Assembly (NCBI GenBank): GCA_028455995.1
Contig: JABELC010000013.1
Coordinates: 372,001-436,000 of the forward strand
DNA: 64,000 nucleotides
Direction of reading: 5' to 3'
Source: Scleromitrula shiraiana
Lineage: Eukaryota; Ascomycota; Leotiomycetes; Helotiales; Sclerotiniaceae
Part shown: piece by piece, positions 58,392-64,000 of the stretch
How the letters are laid out: every line of letters starts with the position of its first letter
How positions within the stretch are numbered: position 1 is the stretch's first letter
Made by a program: the position numbers and the translations under genes
Notes under the pieces: generated by a model
Database searches by the model: none
Told to the model about the DNA's origin: nothing
What the model saw: only the letters and a program-made list of their open reading frames with translations

Positions 58392-59200
58392 TCATTCTTT
58401 TCAAGGTTCTTCATCCTGATTCACTCATTCGAATCGATTACTTACATACCCGTTCATCCTTGAAGAAGCTCGTCTCGTCTACCCATCCTATAACTTACCT
58501 TGTCCTTGTCTTGTTTTGTCTTTGTCTTTGTCTGGAAATATATATATCAATTTATTTCGTCTCGTCGCATTTATTTTATATTTTATATTTTATATTCTAT
58601 ATTATATTTTATATATTATATTTTGAGAGGAAAAGAGGGAGATTTATTAATTATTACCTAAGGGAGGAAGGTCAATTTGACTTTTTACTTGTACGTACTA
58701 CTTGTTACTACTTATCAGCCTTTTAGAACTTATTCATTGTTGCTATCAACTTACTAGTAATAGTAAGGTAATACTCAATACTCAATACTCAATACTCAAT
58801 GCTCTATCCTCTATCCTCTCTTTCTCTTTCTTTATTTCTTTACTTACATCTCTCTTTCTCATTAATAAATTGTACTCGAGGTTCTTCTTTCTTTCGGTAC
58901 CATATTCATATTTTATTGTACCTTCCAAGGTTATCTTACCTAACCTTTCTAACTTGGTTAGGAATCTTGGAAGAACTTAGCTAGGGAGATTCTAGGGAGA
59001 TTCTACTATTTTACTATTTTACTATTTTACTATTTTACTATTCTACTATTCTACTACTACTACTACTACTACTACTACCATTCTACCATTCTACCATTTT
59101 ACCATTCAAAGGAAAAAGAGTGCCTTGCCCGCCCTACATTACCTTACCCTATTCTATTCTATCCTATTCTATTTCATCCATCCATCCTATTAATCTATCT

Positions 59201-59233
<33 letters not shown>

Positions 59234-59518
59234 CATATGTTATTTATTTTCAACTAGTTCTCGTCCCTCAAAGAACAAATAACAATAACTCATTCATCAT
59301 TACTATCTTCATCATTATTATCTTCATCATTCATCACTCATCATTCACCATTCATCCTATCTCATCTATACATTATACTTTTTGATTCTCATCCTATTTT
59401 CCGGGGAACGCAAATGCAAAATAATTATCAGTATCGGCCGTTGTCAAGGGTCCAATTTTTATAATTTTTTCTTATCCGCTCGACGTGGTATCAATTCAAA
59501 ATCTCCGCCGCCCCATAT

Positions 59519-59572
59519 CATCCAAATCCAAATCCACATCCAAATCCACATCCAAATCCACATCCACATCCC
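59519..59572. repeat. ATCCAA/ATCCAC hexanucleotide tract
   Basis: Nine hexamer units alternate between ATCCAA and ATCCAC in a partly regular order, in the leader of the Rsc7-like gene. Confidence 0.9.
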
Positions 59573-60406
59573 ATAGAACTATCACATACATAAAAATTAA
59601 AAAAGGGTATCCACTTCTACACCTAACGCATTACGACATCTATCTAGTTTTAGTTATTAGCCATACTCGCCATACTAATACTAAGACTAATACTATAATA
59701 CTAATACTAATACTAAACCAAAAAAGAACTGTATCAAATCTACTACCTACTACACCTACCATAGTACTTACCTTAACTTACCTTACCTTACCTTACCTTA
59801 CTTACCTTACCTACTACCTACCTACCTACCTCTTGCTATCACCACATCTGGGTAATTATCCACACTACTACCTCAAAACTCTCATTACTACCTACCTACC
59901 TACCTACCTACCTACATACATACATACATATACTGCTTACTGTACGCTGTACCTACCCATACAAAGTCGTACTCACTTACACCAAACTATCAAAAAAAAA
60001 CAACAACAACAAAAAGAGAGAAACGAACCAAACCAGTAAGAATAATAATAATTAACTACAAACGAATGTGCCCGCATGCATGGTGCAGAAAGAAATCGGT
60101 TCGTTAATGCAGCTGAACGGCTCCTCGGCCGCAGTCATTAAATCTTGGAGCTTGCATCACCAGCATCTACTTCCTGCATCGCTCTTTTTTTTTTTGCGAC
60201 AGAAGCGCAAACGCGCCAGAGAGTGTTGACTGAATGTTGAACCTGTAGGATACGGTACAATTATTGTATTTGCAGTCGTCCATTAATTTTTATTTGACGT
60301 TTGTCTGCATTTACTATTATCCTGTCTTTTTCTTGTCCTATCCTATCCTAATCCTTTTCTGTACTGCTTCACACTCATCTTATTATTGTGTTGCGTATCT
60401 CCCGTC

Positions 60407-62602
60407 ATGTACTCGGCCGTGACGAATGGACTTGGAGGGGGTGGCAATGAAGGAACATTTCAACCAACGACTATTAATCCTCAAGCTTTGAATCAAGGTA
60501 AATAACTATCTTTTAACTATTGGCAATCTTCGTGAAACTTTGAGATAGCAGTCTAGGTTTTGGGGGAAATCACATGAATATATAGCAATATACGTTCTTA
60601 TCATTCGCCAATTGTGGAGGCTTTACTAACTTGGGTCTTGAACACAATAGGATCTCTTCCAAACCCTACCACAGCAATTTCCCAAAATGATACCTCGAGA
60701 GGTATCAAAAGAAGTCGTTCTCCCGATGCATACGGCGAGTTGCCGACGGGTGATAACCTGGCAGATGATGGTACGTCGTCACTACTCATATCTACTCGCG
60801 TTTTGCGCCTGTAGCGATATGTTACATGCACAACCTGCCAATCCGAGGGAGATTGCTAATGCTAATGTCTTATACTAGGTGACTCAAAGCCTCGAAAGCG
60901 AGGAAGGCCGATGAAGACGAGGCCTACAGAAACTTCACAACAGTCCTCAACGCCGCACCCACCTCAGAGTGTAACTCCCCAAACCCCGCAGTCGCAAAAC
61001 ATAGGACTATCTAATCAAGCACCTCTTGTCACTCCCACTCAAGCTTCTCCACCGAAACCAATCTCCACTAAAACTGTCATCAAAGCTTTACCAACTGTGA
61101 GAGACCATACCACAGATCAACTAGGTCCGGAAGGTGACGAGTATATTCCACGAGAGTATGATGAGCAAGGCGAAAAGAAGGTCTCACTTACGGGCCATCT
61201 TCAAGATAGACGCGAATACAAGTGTCGAACTTTTTTTGTGCCGAATAGAGGAGATAAACTATTTATGCTAGCTACCGAATGCGCAAGGGTCTTGGGCTAT
61301 CGAGACTCGTATCTCTTGTTCAACAAGAATAGATCTTTATATAAGATCATTGCAACTCAGGCTGAAAAGGAAGATCTGATTCAACAGGAGATACTTCCAT
61401 TCTCTTACCGATCACGGCAAATAGCTATTGTCACAGCAAGATCAATGTTTCGGCAGTTTGGTAGTAGGGTTATTGTCGATGGACGCCGTGTTAGAGATGA
61501 CTATTGGGAATCTAAAGCAAGAAAACAAGGATTTACCGAGGAAGATCTAGCTGGAGAAAAGAGGCCTGGTGCAGCAAAAGCCAGGGATGCTGCCGCAGCG
61601 GAAGCGAATGCTAATGCAAATCTGGCTCTCGCTCATGGTGATATTGTTTACACCAACAATCCTAATCATCATTATTCCCTTCACTCGCAGCCACAGACTG
61701 TTCAAGGTGGTATATTGGGCATGCCTGTTCCCAACCCACTTCCTATGATAATTGCACCCGAGCCAACCGATATGCGTTTGAGAGACTACAGCAATATTCA
61801 ACGACCAAGACAAGAGATTACTGGACCGGCCTATCAAGATAGAATTCAAAACGTCCCTCTCTCAGATATGACTTCGCAAACACATCAAACTGCGGAGTAC
61901 AATAAACATATTAACCAGCAACGGAGTCGTAGTCATGACTATCTTGAGAGCAGATGGAGACAACCCCACAATACTCAATCTCCAAATGATGGCCTTCCAT
62001 CAACGCAAGCATTACAATCTCCCCGAACTTCCCAAAGTACCACACAACAAACCACGATTACCCATCAAGGTCCACAACATATGCTGAATGCACAGCCTTA
62101 TTCGCAAGCTCAACATCAACCAGGTACTATCTCACAACCTCCAATCAGAGCTACTTCTTCGAGCTCCATGAGGCCAGAACAAATCTCAGGCAGATCACCC
62201 AGTCTACCAATTGCTGCATCCAGCAACATAACTCAGAGTGCCAATCCATATCAATTCACAGGTCAGCCTCAAATATGGTCGTCGAACCAACCACAACAAT
62301 CTCCCCAACAACACACATTTTCAAGTTACACATCCAATCCCCAGCAATCACCTCATCAACCACCTCCCCAACTTCGTCATTCGGGAAGTAATCCTCAGAT
62401 GCAACCCGGACTACAATATCCTGGTATGCAAGGAATGAGTCAAAGTTACGCAGCACCACGAACTCTCTATGCAGGTGAACAAGGCAATCAACAATTCATG
62501 CAACCAGTAACCTCCGGTCCTCAACCTGGTGCTCAGGGCTGGGCACCTCAACAACCACCCGGATCGAGCGCTTCTTGGGGTTGGGCAGGTCAAGCTCAGT
62601 GA
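60407..62602 (+). CDS. rsc7: Rsc7/Npl6-type chromatin-remodelling complex subunit, three exons
   Basis: Exons are 60407-60497, 60651-60770 and 60879-62602, with introns of 153 and 108 nt; phases give 644 residues. An AT-hook-like KPRKRGRPMKTRP sits at the exon 2-3 junction. The conserved core (about residues 145-275) reads EYIPREYDEQGEKKVSLTGH, REYKCRTFFVPNRGDKLFML, ATECARVLGYRDSYLLFNKN and YRSRQIAIVTARSMFRQFGS, then RRVRDDYWE and GEKRPGAAKAR. This is the Rsc7/Swp82 family signature. Members are subunits of RSC or SWI/SNF remodellers, which slide or evict nucleosomes. The C-terminal half is Gln/Pro/Ser-rich and disordered. The start is placed at MYSAVTNGL because it splices cleanly; introns 1 and 2 are retained by the frame test. 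It follows a 9-kb desert. Confidence 0.93.
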
Positions 62603-63543
62603 TGAATAATATCGAATGATCGTATAACATACGAGAGCGATGGAATGATGGGAAGGATTGGATGATACCCGAGACTATAGTTAATGAGGGTGGCAATATT
62701 CCTACGATAATTCGTATTTTCACCAACGCATCTGGTTGCATGGCCAGGTAGAAGGAGTTGGCGTCACCTTATGTTTTTTCTTTCCTTTGCAGATATCCTT
62801 TTCGAATGGCTTTTTGTGTGTTTTTAAGGAGGCTGAATTCCTTGTTTGTATAGCTATGGCATTTTCCCTTCTTTTCTCGTCCTTTCTCTTTTATTCGTTC
62901 CAGTTCAATATACCTCTCTAGTTGCAAGCAAGTTCGTCTCTTCTCTTCTCTTTTTCAACTCTTGCATTCTATTTTTGTATTCCTCCTTCAATCCACTAAT
63001 CCACCTTAATTTTTAGTCGTACTCCTTCTTTTCTTTTTACTTTGGAAAAAGAGAGGGTGGTTGGCATGTCTATGGAACCTTATTTCTCCTCTTCCTCTAG
63101 TTAACTATTACTTCGTTATTGTCATATTTTGATTCTTCTTCGATTCTCAATTTCACTTCTTCATATTCCATATGGGTTAGGCTTTTTTGCTTTTTTGCTT
63201 TTTGCTTTCTAAGTTTACTTTTTTGTTGCTGCATTGAGAGAGCGAGGGATAGGATGGATAGGATGGATAGGATAGGATAGGCTTGGATATTGGCTTGCTT
63301 GGGCTTGGACTTGGACTTGGACTTGGACTGGACTTTGGCATCATCTGTTTTAGGAAAGACAATTATGAATGGCAAAGGAATAGAAATAGGAATAGGAAGA
63401 TCGGTTATGAATAAGGGTAGGGATGGATAAGGATAGGAATGAATTCGGGTATGAATATGGATAGGAATAGGGATACGAATGGATGTGGGAGGAAATACAT
63501 ACATCTACCTTTCGCATTGCGTGCAGAGCTTAGCATTATACCA

Positions 63544-63545
<2 letters not shown>

Positions 63546-63583
<38 letters not shown>
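63546..63583. repeat. (ACTT)n tetranucleotide microsatellite
   Basis: About nine perfect ACTT units lie in the 3' flank of the Rsc7-like gene. Confidence 0.95.
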
Positions 63584-63837
63584 CTTCCATTACATACCCT
63601 TACATGCATGTAGCATTTTCCGTTGTCGTTCTTTCTTCCCTTGTTTGTATGTAGATATGCTTATATGCTTATATGAGGGTAACTCTAGGCTCAAATTCAT
63701 GGCATGGAGTTGGAGGCTTTTCTTTTTTGGGGGGGGGGGGGGGTTATAGGCTAGTCTGTTAATCTGTTAATGACTGAGGGGAGCGCGGAGCGCTAATTAG
63801 TTAGTTAGCCGTTAGTGTTAGATAGATATACATTGTA

Positions 63838-63985
63838 GTATGTATGGTATGGTATGTATGGTATGGTATGGTATGGTATGGTATATAGGAATTAGATTCT
63901 TGTATCTTGACTTGGTGTACTGCGCTTATCATTTATAAATGAATGAATGAATAGATGAATGAATGAATAGATGAATGAATGAATA
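63838..63985. repeat. (GGTAT)n and (AATG)n tracts near the window end
   Basis: Eight or nine GGTAT-type pentamers (63841-63884) are followed about 50 bases later by (AATG)n interrupted regularly by AATAGATG (63938-63985). Confidence 0.9.
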
Positions 63986-64000
63986 AATTCCTTCGAATTA

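Larger units (their letters stand above)
57300..60406 (+). promoter_or_regulatory. G-depleted, repeat-rich upstream region/leader of the Rsc7-like gene
   Basis: From about 57300 to 60050 the plus strand is rich in C, T and A with very few G, then returns to normal composition at about 60060-60406. It contains TTACCTC repeats (58253-58285), a C-run minisatellite (58359-58391), ATTTTAT runs (58570-58625), ACTCAAT (58770-58800), ACTATTTT and CTA runs (59003-59105), CAAT (59203-59232), ATCCAA/ATCCAC hexamers (59519-59572) and TTACC/CTAC runs (59768-59925). Persistence of skew on the sense strand right up to the gene fits a long transcribed 5' leader or an extended promoter. No protein-coding frame is accepted. 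Confidence 0.55.
62603..64000. other. 3' flank of the Rsc7-like gene with dense microsatellites; no gene seen
   Basis: After a T/C-rich stretch (62770-63110) come GGATAGGATA and GGACTT repeats (63245-63330), (ACTT)n (63546-63583), a G run (63730-63743), (GGTAT)n (63841-63884) and (AATG)n (63938-63985). A 135-residue minus-strand frame at 63504-63097 consists largely of translated repeats (IPIPIHIHTRI) and is rejected. Confidence 0.6.

Noticed and set aside
63097..63504. 135-residue minus-strand open frame downstream of the Rsc7-like gene
   Set aside because: Composition is repeat-driven (Ile/Pro/His and Ser/Lys/Pro runs) and it lies in a microsatellite field.
1..64000. Transfer RNA, 5S rRNA and CRISPR arrays
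   Set aside because: Eye search for T-arm words (GGTTCGA types) and spaced repeats found only coding or chance matches; this is nuclear fungal DNA and CRISPR is not expected. A dedicated tRNA search could still find one I missed.

Overview
This is nuclear DNA of a filamentous ascomycete fungus. Most genes carry short introns of about 45-190 nt with GTAAGT- or GTATGT-like donors and CTAAC- or TACTAAC-like branch sites. Two Zn(II)2Cys6 regulators, a CFEM membrane protein and an Iml2-family protein are fungal types. Gene style and the abundance of simple repeats would fit a leotiomycete such as the Sclerotiniaceae, but that placement is inference. Exon models below were joined by hand from splice motifs and reading phase, with no transcript data.

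Layout: 1-3.2 kb holds the 3' part of a family-X DNA polymerase and a convergent GNAT acetyltransferase. 3.2-5.9 kb is non-coding with two very AT-rich islands. 5.9-8.7 kb is a long low-complexity protein. 9.8-12 kb is a CFEM-like membrane protein. 12.5-20.3 kb holds two divergent zinc-cluster transcription factors. 20.7-21.7 kb is a HAD hydrolase whose frame is broken by a (CCCT)n tract. 22.4-30.5 kb holds a TPR-like protein, the Rab5 exchange factor Vps9 and an asparagine-synthetase-domain protein.

From 31.5 kb come a dead GH53 galactanase, a small secreted Ser/Thr/Pro-rich protein, an Mpv17/PMP22 protein, phosphoglycerate kinase, the proteasome-lid subunit Sem1 and an Iml2-like protein. 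44.6-47.7 kb is a gene graveyard with a Tc1/mariner transposase relic and a CorA-like pseudogene. Then come the exosome nuclease Dis3, a 9-kb microsatellite-rich gene desert, and an Rsc7/Npl6-type chromatin-remodelling subunit.

Most intact genes are unrelated housekeeping functions. I see no secondary-metabolite cluster and no defence or mobile cassette. The most unusual signals are blocks of opposite strand skew (C-rich then G-rich on the sense strand) that seem to reset at introns, the repeat-tract frameshift in the HAD gene, the two pseudogenes, an orphan coding-like frame beside pgk1, and a G-depleted leader upstream of the Rsc7 gene.
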